A stretch of DNA of 64,000 nt from Cognaticolwellia aestuarii (GTDB lineage: Bacteria > Pseudomonadota > Gammaproteobacteria > Enterobacterales > Alteromonadaceae), in the NCBI RefSeq assembly GCF_002000025.1, contig NZ_MUZV01000003.1, forward strand, positions 1-64,000, given 5' to 3'. The notes below the pieces were generated by a model. The model made no database searches, was not told the DNA's origin, and was given only the letters and a program-made list of their open reading frames with translations. Positions 1 to 10,447 of this stretch are shown in pieces (the stretch's first letter is position 1; every line of letters starts with the position of its first letter). The translations under genes and the position numbers were made by a program.

Positions 1-94
1 ACGTCACTCGCATACAGGCGGTGTTTCACCTGCTAAGTTTGAGGAAGCGTATTTTTCTGAGTTAGAAACTGTCTAGTGAAAGCTGGGAAGTCCA
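1..94 (+). mobile_element. right end of an IS3-family insertion sequence (partial)
   Basis: The window opens inside an insertion sequence. After the transposase stop at 74-76 there is a short non-coding tail, and the terminal inverted repeat is best read as ending in AAGCTGGGAAGTCCA at position 94, so that the element read from outside would begin TGGACTTCCC, the TG...CA form usual in the IS3 family. Homology to an integron integrase starts at the next base, which places the IS boundary at 94/95. The left end and most of the transposase lie outside the window, so the family call rests on the transposase tail only. Confidence 0.6.
2..76 (+). CDS. IS3-family transposase, C-terminal end only (cut by window edge)
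   Basis: The reading frame from base 2 to the TAG at 74-76 encodes the last 24 residues of a transposase. It shows the RHSHTGGVSPAKFEE type of ending (short basic/His stretch, then SPAKFE) common at the C-terminus of IS3-family OrfB (DDE, rve-domain) transposases. No catalytic residue is inside the window, so activity cannot be judged. It lies directly upstream of, and in the same orientation as, the truncated integron integrase. Confidence 0.55.
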   Translation, partial: RHSHTGGVSPAKFEEAYFSELETV

Positions 95-760
95 GAAGTC
101 ACATTAATTATTAATAAATTAAGAATGCCTTTCCAACTAATTGTTTCTATTCTTTATGGCTCAGGTTTACGCTTAAATGAAGTATTGAGATTACGAATCA
201 AAGATATCGATTTTGCCAACAAAACTATATTTATTTTTAGAGGGAAAGGACAAAAAGATAGACTAACAATACTACCTAAAGAACTAAACAACCCTATTAC
301 AAATCAAATAAATAATGTGGAAACTAAACACAAACAAGATTTACTTAACGGGTTTGGATTAACGTCTGTACCTGCTTCATTACATAGAAAATATAAATCA
401 GCAATGAAAGACTTCGCGTGGCAATATTTATTTCCTTCATCAACTCGATGTGAACATCCAATAGATGGTTACATATGTCGTCACCATCTTCACCCTTCAA
501 CGTTGACTAAAAATTTACGGCAAGCTGTGTTAAAAGCAAAAATTTGTAAAAAGGTATCCGCACATACATTTCGCCATAGTTTTGCAACGGCTTTGTTACT
601 AAATGGCACTGATATTAGAACGGTACAAACATTACTTGGACATTCTGATTTAAGAACAACTGAGATCTACACACATGTGATTGGGGAGAAACATGCAGGA
701 ACGATCAGCCCGTTTGATTGCATTTCGCATAATTTTAAGACATATACCCGTGACCATTGA
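95..760 (+). pseudogene. intI: integron integrase (IntI), N-terminal half removed by an insertion sequence
   Basis: Tyrosine recombinase of the integron-integrase type. In the part that opens with ATG at 125 (211 residues) the catalytic set is present: Arg16 in YGSGLRLNE, His147 and Arg150 in [10 protein letters not shown], His173 in LLGHSD and the nucleophile Tyr182 in IYTHV. Between the two catalytic boxes lies the extra segment that distinguishes IntI from XerC/D ([20 protein letters not shown], then RHHLHPSTL). Homology runs upstream of the ATG to base 95 ([10 protein letters not shown] aligns with the EV...L stretch of IntI) and stops exactly at the end of the insertion sequence. The N-terminal SAM-like DNA-binding domain is missing, so recombination activity is not expected. 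In integrons the attI site and cassette array lie 5' of intI, i.e. to the left, outside this window. Confidence 0.85.
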
Positions 761-903
761 AACTGCTTGTTTTGATTCGCCTAAAATGCCCATCTACTTC
801 GTTGCATTCAATCCCTATAGCCAGCTATGGCTCAATCATGCGCCTTGCAGTTGAACCTTTTAGTCAGAACCAAAATCATGCATTTCCAATGATTACGGGT
901 ATA

Positions 904-929
904 AAAAAGGTCACCGAAGTGACCTTTTT
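904..929. terminator. bidirectional rho-independent terminator after sucD
   Basis: An 11-bp perfect stem (AAAAAGGTCAC / GTGACCTTTTT) with a CGAA loop, A-rich on one side and T-rich on the other, 27 bases beyond the sucD stop. It would end the sdh-suc transcript on the minus strand and may also end transcription from the integrase side. Confidence 0.8.
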
Positions 930-955
930 AAGATTAACGTTTGGTTAAGCAGTGC

Positions 956-1828
956 CTACCAACCCGTTTTCTCTTTAAGTGCTACACCGATATCCGCTAA
1001 AGAACGAACTGTTTTAACACCAGCCGCTTCTAATGCTGCGAATTTCTCATCAGCAGTACCTTTACCACCAGCGATAATTGCGCCAGCGTGACCCATACGC
1101 TTACCTTCTGGTGCAGTAACACCAGCAATGTAAGATACAACAGGCTTAGTAACGTTTGCTTTGATGTATTCTGCAGCTTCTTCTTCAGCTGTACCACCAA
1201 TTTCACCAATCATTACGATTGCTTCAGTTTGTGGATCGTTTTGGAACATTTCCAATACGTCGATGAAGTTAGTACCTGGGATAGGGTCACCACCAATACC
1301 TACACAAGTAGATTGGCCAAAACCAGCATCAGTTGTTTGTTTAACGGCTTCGTACGTAAGCGTACCAGAACGTGAAACAATACCTACTTTACCAGGCTTG
1401 TGAATGTGACCAGGCATGATACCAATCTTAGTTTCGCCAGGAGTAATAACACCTGGACAGTTAGGACCGATCATACGAACGCCAGATTGATCAAGCTTAG
1501 CTTTAACGTCAACCATATCTAAAGTTGGAATACCTTCAGTGATAGTAACGATAAGCTCGATGCCTGCATCAATAGCTTCTAAAATTGCATCTTTACAGAA
1601 CGGAGCAGGAACGTAGATAACTGTTGCTGTTGCGCCAGTTGCTTCTACTGCATCACGTACTGTGTTGAATACTGGTAGGCCTAAATGCGTTTGACCGCCT
1701 TTACCTGGGCTTACGCCGCCAACCATTTGTGTACCGTACTCAAGTGCTTGCTCTGAGTGGAATGTACCTTGACCACCAGTGAAACCCTGACAGATTACTT
1801 TAGTATCTTTGTTAATTAAGACAGACAT
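956..1828 (-). CDS. sucD: succinate--CoA ligase (ADP-forming) subunit alpha
   Basis: Alpha subunit of succinyl-CoA synthetase, which interconverts succinyl-CoA and succinate with nucleotide triphosphate formation in the TCA cycle. It has 290 residues, close to E. coli SucD. An N-terminal CoA-binding Rossmann domain ([16 protein letters not shown]) is followed by the ligase domain, with the phosphorylated histidine in GHAGAI at residue 247. Its ATG shares one base with the sucC stop (TAATG), which indicates translational coupling. It is the last gene of the minus-strand sdhCDAB-sucABCD block and is followed by a strong terminator. Confidence 0.97.
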   Translation of the reverse strand: MSVLINKDTKVICQGFTGGQGTFHSEQALEYGTQMVGGVSPGKGGQTHLGLPVFNTVRDAVEATGATATVIYVPAPFCKDAILEAIDAGIELIVTITEGIPTLDMVDVKAKLDQSGVRMIGPNCPGVITPGETKIGIMPGHIHKPGKVGIVSRSGTLTYEAVKQTTDAGFGQSTCVGIGGDPIPGTNFIDVLEMFQNDPQTEAIVMIGEIGGTAEEEAAEYIKANVTKPVVSYIAGVTAPEGKRMGHAGAIIAGGKGTADEKFAALEAAGVKTVRSLADIGVALKEKTGW

Positions 1829-2994
1829 TATTTGCCCTCCGCAGCTGCTACAACTTTAGTCGCTGCATCAGATAATGATTCAGCAGCAATGATATCTAAG
1901 CCAGAGTTTTTAAGAACTTCACGACCTAATTCAGCATTAGTACCTTCTAAACGTACAACTACTGGTACTTGAACGCCAACTTCTTTAACTGCGCCAATAA
2001 TACCTTCAGCAATCATGTCACAACGTACGATACCACCAAAGATGTTAACTAAAACAGCTTTAACGTTGTCGTCAGAAAGAATGATTTTGAATGCTTCAGA
2101 AACACGTTCTTTAGTTGCCCCGCCACCAACATCAAGGAAGTTAGCTGGCTTGCCACCGTGTAGGTTAACGATATCCATTGTGCCCATTGCAAGGCCAGCA
2201 CCGTTAACCATACAACCAACGTTGCCGTCTAAGGCTACGTAGTTTAATTCAAAACGTGCTGCATGTGCTTCACGCTCATCTTCTTGAGATGGATCGTGGA
2301 AAGCGCGCATTTTAGGTTGACGGTATAAAGCATTACCATCGATACCAATCTTGCCATCTAAACAGTGAAGATTACCTTCGTCAGTGATAACTAACGGGTT
2401 GATTTCTAATAAAGCGAAATCGAAATCTTCAAACATTTTTGCAAGACCTAAAAAGATCTTAACAAATTGCTTCATTTGCGTTGGGTTTAAACCTAACTTG
2501 AAGCCTAATTCACGTGCTTGGTAAGCTTGTGCGCCAACCAATGGATCGATTTCAGCTTGGTGAATTAACTCTGGAGTTTCTTCAGCAATCTTTTCGATGT
2601 CAACACCGCCTTCAGTAGAGGCCATGAATACTACTTTACGACTTGCACGGTCTACAACAGCACCAAGGTATAATTCGTTAGCAATATCTGTACAGCTTTC
2701 TACTAAAATTTTCGCTACTGGCTGACCATTTTCGTCAGTTTGGTAAGTAACTAAGTTTTTACCTAACCAGTTTTGTGCGAAGTCTTTGATCTCTTCTTTT
2801 GATTTAACTAGCTTTACACCGCCAGCTTTACCACGTCCACCTGCGTGAACTTGAGTTTTAACAACCCACATATTGCCGCCAATTTTATCGGCAGCTTCGG
2901 CAGCTTCTTGAGCGGTATCGCAAGCGAAACCTTCAGAAACTGGTAAACCATATTCAGCGAATAATTGTTTCGCTTGATATTCATGCAAATTCAT
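1828..2994 (-). CDS. sucC: succinate--CoA ligase (ADP-forming) subunit beta
   Basis: Beta subunit of succinyl-CoA synthetase, carrying the ATP-grasp nucleotide-binding domain and the succinate site. The 388 residues match the usual length. It starts [12 protein letters not shown], the standard SucC start, and contains the glycine-rich [11 protein letters not shown] loop near residue 52 and [10 protein letters not shown] near 321. It lies downstream of sucB across a 174-base gap that holds a long stem-loop, so expression may be tuned separately from sucAB. It overlaps sucD by one base. Confidence 0.97.
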   Translation of the reverse strand: MNLHEYQAKQLFAEYGLPVSEGFACDTAQEAAEAADKIGGNMWVVKTQVHAGGRGKAGGVKLVKSKEEIKDFAQNWLGKNLVTYQTDENGQPVAKILVESCTDIANELYLGAVVDRASRKVVFMASTEGGVDIEKIAEETPELIHQAEIDPLVGAQAYQARELGFKLGLNPTQMKQFVKIFLGLAKMFEDFDFALLEINPLVITDEGNLHCLDGKIGIDGNALYRQPKMRAFHDPSQEDEREAHAARFELNYVALDGNVGCMVNGAGLAMGTMDIVNLHGGKPANFLDVGGGATKERVSEAFKIILSDDNVKAVLVNIFGGIVRCDMIAEGIIGAVKEVGVQVPVVVRLEGTNAELGREVLKNSGLDIIAAESLSDAATKVVAAAEGK

Positions 2995-3070
2995 GGTGTT
3001 TTATCCATTTATCTGTAGATGAAAATGGCAATAATCATAAAATTATTACCATCGAAAAAAGTCGATCGAT

Positions 3071-3119
3071 TATAGTATAAAAGCTCTAAAGAACATAGTC
3101 CTTAGAGCTTAATACTATA
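3071..3119. promoter_or_regulatory. long stem-loop between sucB and sucC
   Basis: Two nested perfect arms: TATAGTAT (3071-3078) with ATACTATA (3112-3119), and AAGCTCTAA (3081-3089) with TTAGAGCTT (3102-3110), separated by a 1-2 base bulge, with a 12-base loop. On the coding (minus) strand there is no T-run after the stem, so it does not look like a simple terminator. It may be an RNA processing or stability element that separates sucAB and sucCD messages. Confidence 0.55.
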
Positions 3120-3168
3120 GTCTACATCGAACAAAATACATTAATGCGACTACGAACTCATTACTTAA

Positions 3169-4656
3169 CTAAATGTTAAGTAACAAGCGTGTAGGATCTT
3201 CTAACAATTCTTTAATTGTTACTAAGAAACCTACTGATTCTTTGCCATCAATTAAACGATGATCATAAGAAAGTGCTAGGTACATCATAGGTAAAATTTC
3301 AACTTTTCCGTTAACAGCCATTGGACGGTCTTGGATTTTATGCATACCTAGAATTGCCGCTTGTGGCAAGTTCAAGATAGGTGTTGAAATTAGTGAACCA
3401 AAAACGCCGCCGTTAGTGATAGTAAAGTTACCACCTTGCATTTCGTCCATGGTTAATTTACCGTCACGACCTTTGATTGCAAGGTCACGAATACCATTTT
3501 CGATACCCGCCATGCTAAGTTGGTCTGCATCACGTAATACTGGTGTTACTAAGCCACGTGGTGTAGATACAGCAATCGAAACATCAAAGAAGTTGTGATA
3601 AACAATGTCGTCACCGTCAATTGAGGCATTTACCGCTGGGTAGCGTTTAAGTGCTTCTGTTACGGCTTTCACGTAGAAAGACATAAAGCCTAAACGTGTA
3701 TCATGTGTTTTCTCAAATACATCTTTATATTGTGCACGAAGATCCATAATTGGCTTCATGTTCACTTCGTTGAACGTTGTTAACATCGCGGTAGAGTTTT
3801 TCGCCTCTAACAAACGTGTAGCAATCGTTTTACGTAGACGTGTCATTGGGACACGTTTTTGCGTACGCTCACCTAAAGCGGCAGAAGCTTGTGCTGCAGG
3901 CGCTGGTGCCGCTGCTTTAGCTGGTGCTGATTTTGGCTTGTTCAAAGCTGTTTCAACATCTTCTTTCGAGATGCGTCCGCCTTTACCTGTGCCAACAACG
4001 TCATTAGCCGTTAAGCCTTTTTCGGTCATTAAACGACGTACCGATGGGCTAGCTAACTCATCTGAGCTGATCGCTTCTTCAGCTGAAGCAGCAGGCGCTG
4101 CACTTGCTGTAGCACCGGCGTTAAGTTCGCCAATTTTTTGTGCACCTAGCACGGTATCGCCTTCACCATGGATAATTTTACCAATTACACCATCGGCTTG
4201 CGCTACTACTTCTAAAACCACTTTGTCAGTTTCGATATCAACCAAGTTTTGGTCAACTGATACTGTATCACCTTCTGCAACATGCCATGTTGCTACCGTT
4301 GCATCAGCAACAGATTCTGGTAATACCGGTACTTCGATATCAATCACTTGGCTTGCGCTTGCAGCTGGTGCATTTGCTGGAGTTTCAGCTTTAGCAGCAG
4401 GAGCTGTTTCAGCAGCTTCACCTTCAGACAAAATAGCAATTACTTGCTCGCCTAATACGGTTGCACCTTCAGCTTGAGATATTTCAGTGATAACACCATC
4501 TGATGTTGCAGGTACTTCAAGTACTACTTTATCAGTTTCAATATCAACTAAGACTTGATCGCGAGACACTTTATCGCCAACTTGTACATGCCAAGTCGCT
4601 ACTGTTGCATCTGCAACTGATTCAGGTAAAACGGGAACCTTAATTTCGGTTGTCAT
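3169..4656 (-). CDS. sucB: 2-oxoglutarate dehydrogenase E2 (dihydrolipoyl succinyltransferase), two lipoyl domains
   Basis: Core E2 enzyme of the 2-oxoglutarate dehydrogenase complex; it transfers the succinyl group from lipoate to CoA. It has 495 residues, against about 405 in E. coli. The extra length is a second lipoyl domain: domain 1 at about 1-76 with lipoyl-lysine 43 (ETDKVVLEV), and domain 2 at about 106-180 with lysine 145 in the same motif, joined by Ala/Pro-rich linkers. A peripheral-subunit-binding domain follows at about 202-237 (SPSVRRLM...[11 protein letters not shown]), then the catalytic domain with SYDHRLIDG (His466, Asp470) near the end. It lies 51 bases after sucA in the same operon. 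E3 is not encoded here. Confidence 0.96.
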   Translation of the reverse strand: MTTEIKVPVLPESVADATVATWHVQVGDKVSRDQVLVDIETDKVVLEVPATSDGVITEISQAEGATVLGEQVIAILSEGEAAETAPAAKAETPANAPAASASQVIDIEVPVLPESVADATVATWHVAEGDTVSVDQNLVDIETDKVVLEVVAQADGVIGKIIHGEGDTVLGAQKIGELNAGATASAAPAASAEEAISSDELASPSVRRLMTEKGLTANDVVGTGKGGRISKEDVETALNKPKSAPAKAAAPAPAAQASAALGERTQKRVPMTRLRKTIATRLLEAKNSTAMLTTFNEVNMKPIMDLRAQYKDVFEKTHDTRLGFMSFYVKAVTEALKRYPAVNASIDGDDIVYHNFFDVSIAVSTPRGLVTPVLRDADQLSMAGIENGIRDLAIKGRDGKLTMDEMQGGNFTITNGGVFGSLISTPILNLPQAAILGMHKIQDRPMAVNGKVEILPMMYLALSYDHRLIDGKESVGFLVTIKELLEDPTRLLLNI

Positions 4657-4707
4657 TTATAATATTCCTTACACACTCTTAATTAATCTCTTTATAAAAA
4701 AGAGGGT

Positions 4708-7512
4708 CTATTCTACATTAAGCGCGTCGTGAACTAGCGCCTGTTGTTCTTTAACATGTACTGACATATAACCTACCGCCGGAGCTGCAGAAGCCTTACG
4801 ACCTGCATATGTCAAATAGCTGCTTGCAGGGATTGCCGCTCTAAAGTGATGCTGTGAACAGTACCAAGCACCTTGGTTTTGCGGTTCTTCCTGACACCAA
4901 ACGAATTGCTTAACATGCTGATATTTCTCAATTTCAGCTTTTAGCTCTTCTTCTGGGAATGGGTACAGTTGTTCGATACGAATGATAACAACATTAGTTT
5001 GCTCATTCTTACGACGTTGATCGAGTAGTTCGTAGTAAACTTTACCACTACAGAACACAACGCGTTCAACACCTGCCGGATCTATCTCATCAACTTCACC
5101 AATAACATTATGGAAAACACCTGTTGAAAGTTCTTCTAAAGAAGAAACCGCTAACGGATGACGCAATAATGATTTCGGTGACATAACCACTAATGGACGA
5201 CGCATAGGACGAACCACTTGACGACGCAGCATATTAAATACTTGCGCAGGTGTAGATGGCACACATACTTGCATATTGTGATCAGCACAAAGCTGTAAAA
5301 AGCGTTCTAAACGTGCTGATGAATGCTCAGGTCCTTGGCCCTCATAACCATGAGGTAATAACATAGTAAGACCACATAAACGACCCCACTTTTGCTCGCC
5401 TGAACTGATGAACTGATCAAAAACTACTTGTGCACAGTTAGCGAAATCACCAAATTGTGCTTCCCAAATCGTTAAACCACTTGGCTCAGCTGTTGTGTAA
5501 CCATATTCAAATGCTAATACAGATACTTCTGACAGTACTGAGTCATGAACATCAAATGGTCCTTGATCTTCGCGAATATTTTGCAATGGTAAATAACGAC
5601 TCGCATCATCTTGTGCATGTAATACTGCATGACGATGGAAAAACGTTCCACGACCTGAGTCTTGGCCGGTAATACGGACACGCTTACCTAAATCAACAAT
5701 TGATGCGTAAGCTAAATTTTCTGCCATGCCCCAATCAAGTAGCTTTTCGCCGCTGGCCATTTTTTCACGATCGTCATAAATTTTCTTAACACGATTATGT
5801 ACTGCATGGTCTGCTGGAATATGGGCTACTTTTGCTGCAAGTTCTTTTAGCTTATCAATTGAGATTTCTTTCTCGTAATCATCATCCCAGTTGTGGCCAA
5901 TGTACGGTGACCAATCAACAGAATGCTCTGTCATTGGGCGCCATTGTTCAACGGTGCACTGACCTTCATCAAGCAATTTACGATAATAAGCCGTTAGCTC
6001 ATCTGTTTTTGCTTTGCTCAGAGAACCTTCCGCGTTTAATTTATCAGCGTAAAGTTGGCGAGGCGTAGGATGCTTTTTAACTTTTTTGTACATAAGAGGC
6101 TGTGTGGCACTTGGCTCATCAGCTTCGTTATGACCATGACGTCGGTAACAAACTAAGTCGATAACAACATCACGTTTGAATTCGTTACGGTAATCAAGCG
6201 CAATTTGTGTTGCTAAAATTACCGCTTCTGGATCATCGCCATTAACATGAAGAATAGGTGCAGAAACCATTTTAGCGATTTCAGTACAGTATTCTCCACT
6301 GCGAGTATCTTGTGGACTTGAGGTAGTAAAACCGACTTGGTTGTTAACCACGATGCGAATCGTACCACCCACTTTAAACGCGCGCGCTTGCGACATGTTA
6401 AAAGTTTCTTGTACCACACCTTGACCGGCAATCGCTGAGTCACCGTGAATAGTGATAGGTAAAACTAAATCACCTTCATTACAATCACGACGGTCTAAAC
6501 GTGCACGAACACTACCGATAACCACAGGGTTAACGATTTCAAGATGCGACGGGTTAAAAGCTAGTGCTAAATGCACATTACCGCCTGGCGTTACGAAGTC
6601 AGATGAATAACCTTGGTGATACTTAACATCACCTGAAGATAATATTTCATCATGCTTACCGCCGAATTCATCAAATAACTTTGATGGATTCTTACCCATA
6701 ACGTTAACAAGCACATTTAAGCGACCACGATGGGCCATACCCATAACAACTTCTTTAGCACCTTGTGAACCAGCACGTGTGATAAGTTGCTTCAACATAG
6801 GTACTAAGGCATCACCGCCTTCGAGCGAGAAGCGTTTTGCACCTGGGAATTTAGCACCCAAATACTTTTCAAGACCGTCAGCGGCAACTAAGCCCTTGAA
6901 AATTTCTTCTTTCTCTTCAACGCTAAGCACGGCTTGTGACTGCACAGATTCAAGACGTTGTTGTAACCAACGTTTTTCATCTGTAGACGTGATATGCATA
7001 TATTCAGCACCGATGGAACCACAATAAGTAGTCTTAAGCGCTTTATATAACTCACCGAGTTTCATTGTTTCTTGGCCGATAGCCAAAGAACCTAATTTAA
7101 ACTCACGATCGAAATCATTTTCTGATAGATCATGGTGAGACAATTGCAGGTCACGTACTTTTTCACGCTGCCATAACCCTAATGGATCAAGGTTAGCATT
7201 TTGATGTCCGCGAAAACGAAAAGCATTGATAAGCTGTAATACTTTGACTTGCTTAGCATCACTACCACCTGAAACAACTACAGTTTTTTGTATTTGCTGG
7301 GCTAGCGCTTTATATTCGTCACGGATTTCAGAATGCCGATATTCAACGTCAGCACCTTCAATTTTAGGAAGTTGTTGGAAAATATCTCGCCACTCTGCAG
7401 AAACAGATTGCGAGTTATCCAGATAAGATTCGTATAATTCTTCAATATAAGCAGCGTTCGCACCACTTAAATGGGAAGACTCTATCCAAGCCTTCATATC
7501 ACCTTCGGGCAT
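4708..7512 (-). CDS. sucA: 2-oxoglutarate dehydrogenase E1 component
   Basis: Thiamine-diphosphate-dependent decarboxylase that commits 2-oxoglutarate to the TCA cycle. It has 934 residues, the normal SucA length. It carries the N-terminal SSHLSGANAAYIEELYESYL peptide that docks E1 onto E2, MAHRGRLNVLVN in the central domain, GDSAIAGQG as the ThDP/Mg region, and a C-terminal transketolase-like domain with LPHGYEGQGPEHSSAR. The start used (MPEGDMKAW) follows an AAAGGAACAG ribosome-binding region; MKAW five codons later is a weaker alternative. It lies between sdhB (96-base gap) and sucB. Confidence 0.97.
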   Translation of the reverse strand: MPEGDMKAWIESSHLSGANAAYIEELYESYLDNSQSVSAEWRDIFQQLPKIEGADVEYRHSEIRDEYKALAQQIQKTVVVSGGSDAKQVKVLQLINAFRFRGHQNANLDPLGLWQREKVRDLQLSHHDLSENDFDREFKLGSLAIGQETMKLGELYKALKTTYCGSIGAEYMHITSTDEKRWLQQRLESVQSQAVLSVEEKEEIFKGLVAADGLEKYLGAKFPGAKRFSLEGGDALVPMLKQLITRAGSQGAKEVVMGMAHRGRLNVLVNVMGKNPSKLFDEFGGKHDEILSSGDVKYHQGYSSDFVTPGGNVHLALAFNPSHLEIVNPVVIGSVRARLDRRDCNEGDLVLPITIHGDSAIAGQGVVQETFNMSQARAFKVGGTIRIVVNNQVGFTTSSPQDTRSGEYCTEIAKMVSAPILHVNGDDPEAVILATQIALDYRNEFKRDVVIDLVCYRRHGHNEADEPSATQPLMYKKVKKHPTPRQLYADKLNAEGSLSKAKTDELTAYYRKLLDEGQCTVEQWRPMTEHSVDWSPYIGHNWDDDYEKEISIDKLKELAAKVAHIPADHAVHNRVKKIYDDREKMASGEKLLDWGMAENLAYASIVDLGKRVRITGQDSGRGTFFHRHAVLHAQDDASRYLPLQNIREDQGPFDVHDSVLSEVSVLAFEYGYTTAEPSGLTIWEAQFGDFANCAQVVFDQFISSGEQKWGRLCGLTMLLPHGYEGQGPEHSSARLERFLQLCADHNMQVCVPSTPAQVFNMLRRQVVRPMRRPLVVMSPKSLLRHPLAVSSLEELSTGVFHNVIGEVDEIDPAGVERVVFCSGKVYYELLDQRRKNEQTNVVIIRIEQLYPFPEEELKAEIEKYQHVKQFVWCQEEPQNQGAWYCSQHHFRAAIPASSYLTYAGRKASAAPAVGYMSVHVKEQQALVHDALNVE

Positions 7513-7608
7513 TGCCTGTTCCTTTATGGGATAAAAGCAATAAAAACAAATTGTCTAATAAAAATAGCAGAGTACATCAGTTGTTCCCAATATACTCCAC
7601 TGTTTTAG

Positions 7609-8319
7609 TTAAACCGCTCTTGTTAGCAACATTGACTTAATATGGCCAATGGCTTTTGTTGGGTTTAATCCTTTCGGACAAACGTCAACACAGTTCATGA
7701 TGCCGTGACAACGAAATACGCTGTAAGCATCCTGTAAGTCATCTAAACGCTCTTCTGTTGCTGTATCACGGCTATCGATAAGAAAACGATAAGCATGTAA
7801 TAAGCCGGCAGGACCAATAAATTTATCAGGGTTCCACCAAAAAGAAGGACAAGATGTTGAACAACATGCACATAAAATACATTCATACAGGCCATCTAAT
7901 TTTTCACGTTCTTCGATAGATTGCAAATGTTCACGTGCTGGTTGTTCTTTACCGTCATTAATCAGGTAAGGTCTGATTTTTTCATATTGATTATAAAACT
8001 GTGTCATATCAATAATTAAATCACGTACTACTGGCAAACCTGGTAATGGGCGTAAAACAATTTTATTTGCTTTAATTGCAGATAAAGGCGTTATACAGGC
8101 CAATCCATTTTTACCATTCATGTTCAAGCCGTCAGAGCCACAAACACCTTCACGACAAGAGCGACGGAATGACAAACTAGAATCTTGCTCTTTCAGCAAA
8201 ATTAGTGCGTCTAGTACCATCATGTCTGAGCCTTCTGGAATTTCCAGCTCATAATCTTTCATGTAAGGTTTGTTATCAACATCAGGGTTGTAACGGTAAA
8301 TAGAAAATACTTGTTTCAT
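7609..8319 (-). CDS. sdhB: succinate dehydrogenase iron-sulfur subunit
   Basis: Electron-transfer subunit of complex II. I chose the ATG at 8319 (MKQVFSIYRYNPDVD, 236 residues): it has AGGAG 7 bases upstream, begins just after the sdhA stop, and matches the E. coli start, whereas a longer frame to 8364 would overlap sdhA. The three cluster-binding regions are present: Cys55/60/75 in RRSCREGVCGSDG...GLACITP for [2Fe-2S], CILCACCSTSCP for [4Fe-4S] and CHGIMNCVDVCPKG for [3Fe-4S]. It acts at the inner face of the cytoplasmic membrane with SdhA and the SdhCD anchor. Confidence 0.96.
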   Translation of the reverse strand: MKQVFSIYRYNPDVDNKPYMKDYELEIPEGSDMMVLDALILLKEQDSSLSFRRSCREGVCGSDGLNMNGKNGLACITPLSAIKANKIVLRPLPGLPVVRDLIIDMTQFYNQYEKIRPYLINDGKEQPAREHLQSIEEREKLDGLYECILCACCSTSCPSFWWNPDKFIGPAGLLHAYRFLIDSRDTATEERLDDLQDAYSVFRCHGIMNCVDVCPKGLNPTKAIGHIKSMLLTRAV

Positions 8320-8329
8320 CACAACGCTC

Positions 8330-10099
8330 CTAGTAAGTTCTTGCTTTCGGTGGGAAAGCTTCACGGTGAACCGGCGCCATATTTACAGTACGCTTGCTCA
8401 TTTCTTCGCTATCTGGTGAGTAAACAGAATGACATAACCAGTTTTCATCATCACGTTCTGTGAAATCTTGACGAGCATGAGCACCACGAGATTCCGTACG
8501 GAAGTTAGCAGCTTTAGCTGAACAAAAAGCAGTTTCCATCAAGTTATCTAACTCTAAACACTCGATACGTTGAGTGTTAAACTCACTAGACTTATCGTCT
8601 AAATGGGCATGTTGTAGACGTTCACGAATTTCCGTTAATTCTTTCATACCTTGCGCCATTGCATCACCTTCACGGAATACCGAGAAGTTAAGTTGCATGC
8701 ACTGTTGTAAATCTTTACGGATTTGCGTAGGAGATTCACCTTTACTTGATGACTCCCAACGATTTGTACGTGCTAAAGCAGCTTCTAGATCAGATTCAGA
8801 AGCATCTTTACCTGATTGCGTATCATTTAAGTAAGTTCCTAAGAAGTTACCTGCTGCACGACCAAATACTACTAAATCAAGTAGTGAGTTACCACCAAGG
8901 CGGTTCGCGCCATGTACAGATACACAAGCAATTTCACCAACAGCGAATAAACCTTCAACGATAGTTTCCGTACCGTCAGCTGCAATGTTAAGCGCTTGAC
9001 CGTTAACGTTACAAGGTACACCACCCATTTGGTAGTGACATGTAGGAATAACAGGAATAGGTTCTTCAGCTGGATCAATATGAGCAAATGTTTTCGATAA
9101 ATCACAAACACCTGGTAAACGTTTCTCTAACGTTTCACGACCCAAATGATCAAGCTTAAGCTTAATGTGTGGACCATATTGAGGATGGTCACAACCACGG
9201 CCTTCACGAATTTCTGTCATCATTGAACGAGCTACAACGTCACGACCGGCTAAATCTTTAGCATTTGGTGCATAACGTTCCATAAAACGTTCGCCGTCTT
9301 TATTTAATAAGTAACCACCTTCACCACGACAACCTTCAGTTACTAGTACACCAGCACCTGCTATACCTGTCGGGTGGAATTGCCACATTTCCATGTCTTG
9401 CATTTGAATGCCAGCACGAAGTGACATACCAACACCGTCACCGGTATTGATGTGAGCATTTGTTGTTGATGCGAAAATACGACCTGCACCACCCGTAGCA
9501 AGTACAGTTGCACGTGCTTTAAAGTAAACAACTTCACCCGTTTCGATACAAATAGCCGTACAACCGACAACACCGCCGTCGCTATTTTTAACTAAATCTA
9601 AAGCATACCATTCAGAATAAACGTTAGTTTTGTTTTTAACGTTTTGTTGGTATAGACAGTGCAATAATGCATGACCGGTACGGTCAGCTGCAGCTGCGGT
9701 ACGAGCTGCTTGCTCGCCACCAAAGTTTTTAGATTGACCACCGAATGGACGTTGGTAAATTTTACCTTGTTCTGTGCGAGAGAAAGGTAAACCCATTTTC
9801 TCAAGTTCGATAATAGATTCAGGGCCTGTTTTACACATATATTCGATAGCGTCTTGGTCACCGATATAATCAGAACCTTTAACCGTATCGTACATGTGTT
9901 GTTCCCAGTGATCTTCATGGGCATTACCCAATGCAACAGTGATGCCGCCTTGCGCAGAAACCGTATGAGAACGAGTAGGAAATACTTTTGAAATCAAGGC
10001 ACAAGATTTGCCAGATTCCGAGATTGCTAAGGCAGCGCGCATACCTGCACCACCAGCGCCAATAACAATGGCGTCAAATTCACGAATTGGAACGCTCAC
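8330..10099 (-). CDS. sdhA: succinate dehydrogenase flavoprotein subunit
   Basis: Catalytic flavoprotein of complex II; it oxidises succinate to fumarate. It has 589 residues, as in E. coli. An N-terminal dinucleotide-binding motif ([13 protein letters not shown]) is followed by [11 protein letters not shown] with the histidine (His45) that binds FAD covalently, and by the active-site Arg in [10 protein letters not shown] near residue 285. Translation starts at a GTG that directly abuts the sdhD stop (TAAGTG), so it is probably coupled to sdhD. Confidence 0.97.
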   Translation of the reverse strand: MSVPIREFDAIVIGAGGAGMRAALAISESGKSCALISKVFPTRSHTVSAQGGITVALGNAHEDHWEQHMYDTVKGSDYIGDQDAIEYMCKTGPESIIELEKMGLPFSRTEQGKIYQRPFGGQSKNFGGEQAARTAAAADRTGHALLHCLYQQNVKNKTNVYSEWYALDLVKNSDGGVVGCTAICIETGEVVYFKARATVLATGGAGRIFASTTNAHINTGDGVGMSLRAGIQMQDMEMWQFHPTGIAGAGVLVTEGCRGEGGYLLNKDGERFMERYAPNAKDLAGRDVVARSMMTEIREGRGCDHPQYGPHIKLKLDHLGRETLEKRLPGVCDLSKTFAHIDPAEEPIPVIPTCHYQMGGVPCNVNGQALNIAADGTETIVEGLFAVGEIACVSVHGANRLGGNSLLDLVVFGRAAGNFLGTYLNDTQSGKDASESDLEAALARTNRWESSSKGESPTQIRKDLQQCMQLNFSVFREGDAMAQGMKELTEIRERLQHAHLDDKSSEFNTQRIECLELDNLMETAFCSAKAANFRTESRGAHARQDFTERDDENWLCHSVYSPDSEEMSKRTVNMAPVHREAFPPKARTY

Positions 10100-10447
10100 T
10101 TACACACCCCACACAGTTAATAAGCCTGTTGCAAAGTAAACGAGCAACAAAACAGAAAAGAAAAATTGTAAACCACCACGTAATAACGCTGGTTTGATGT
10201 AATCAGAAAGCACTTGCCATACACCAATCCATGCATGAATGAGTAAAGCAATCAGCGCTAAAATGGTGAATATTTTAGTACAAATATTACCAAAAAAACC
10301 TTGCCAAATTTCAAAAGTTACATCAGGTGTTACAACGAAAAAACCAATGAGAAATAAGGTATATAGTGCTAAAACTATTGCGCTAGCACGAAGAAGAATG
10401 AAATCATGTACGCCACTACGGCCTACTGTTGCTGCGTTATTTACCAT
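10100..10447 (-). CDS. sdhD: succinate dehydrogenase membrane anchor subunit
   Basis: Small integral membrane subunit that, with SdhC, binds heme b and quinone and anchors SdhAB. It has 115 residues with three hydrophobic segments (about 17-40, 52-75 and 86-112). The start MVNNAATVGRSGVHDFILLRAS resembles E. coli SdhD, including the conserved R-S-G...D-x-L-L-R-A-S element, and a heme-ligand-type His lies in ALLIHAWIGVWQV. Its start overlaps the end of sdhC by 7 bases. Confidence 0.93.
   Translation of the reverse strand: MVNNAATVGRSGVHDFILLRASAIVLALYTLFLIGFFVVTPDVTFEIWQGFFGNICTKIFTILALIALLIHAWIGVWQVLSDYIKPALLRGGLQFFFSVLLLVYFATGLLTVWGV

Noticed and set aside
757-948. 63-codon open frame after the integrase remnant
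   Set aside because: It overlaps the integrase end, runs through the terminator hairpin at 904-929, has no good ribosome-binding site and shows no protein-like pattern.
3758-4477. 239-codon open frame antisense to sucB
   Set aside because: It mirrors the Ala/Pro-rich and lipoyl-domain codons of sucB; biased third positions create long antisense frames. No start signal of its own.
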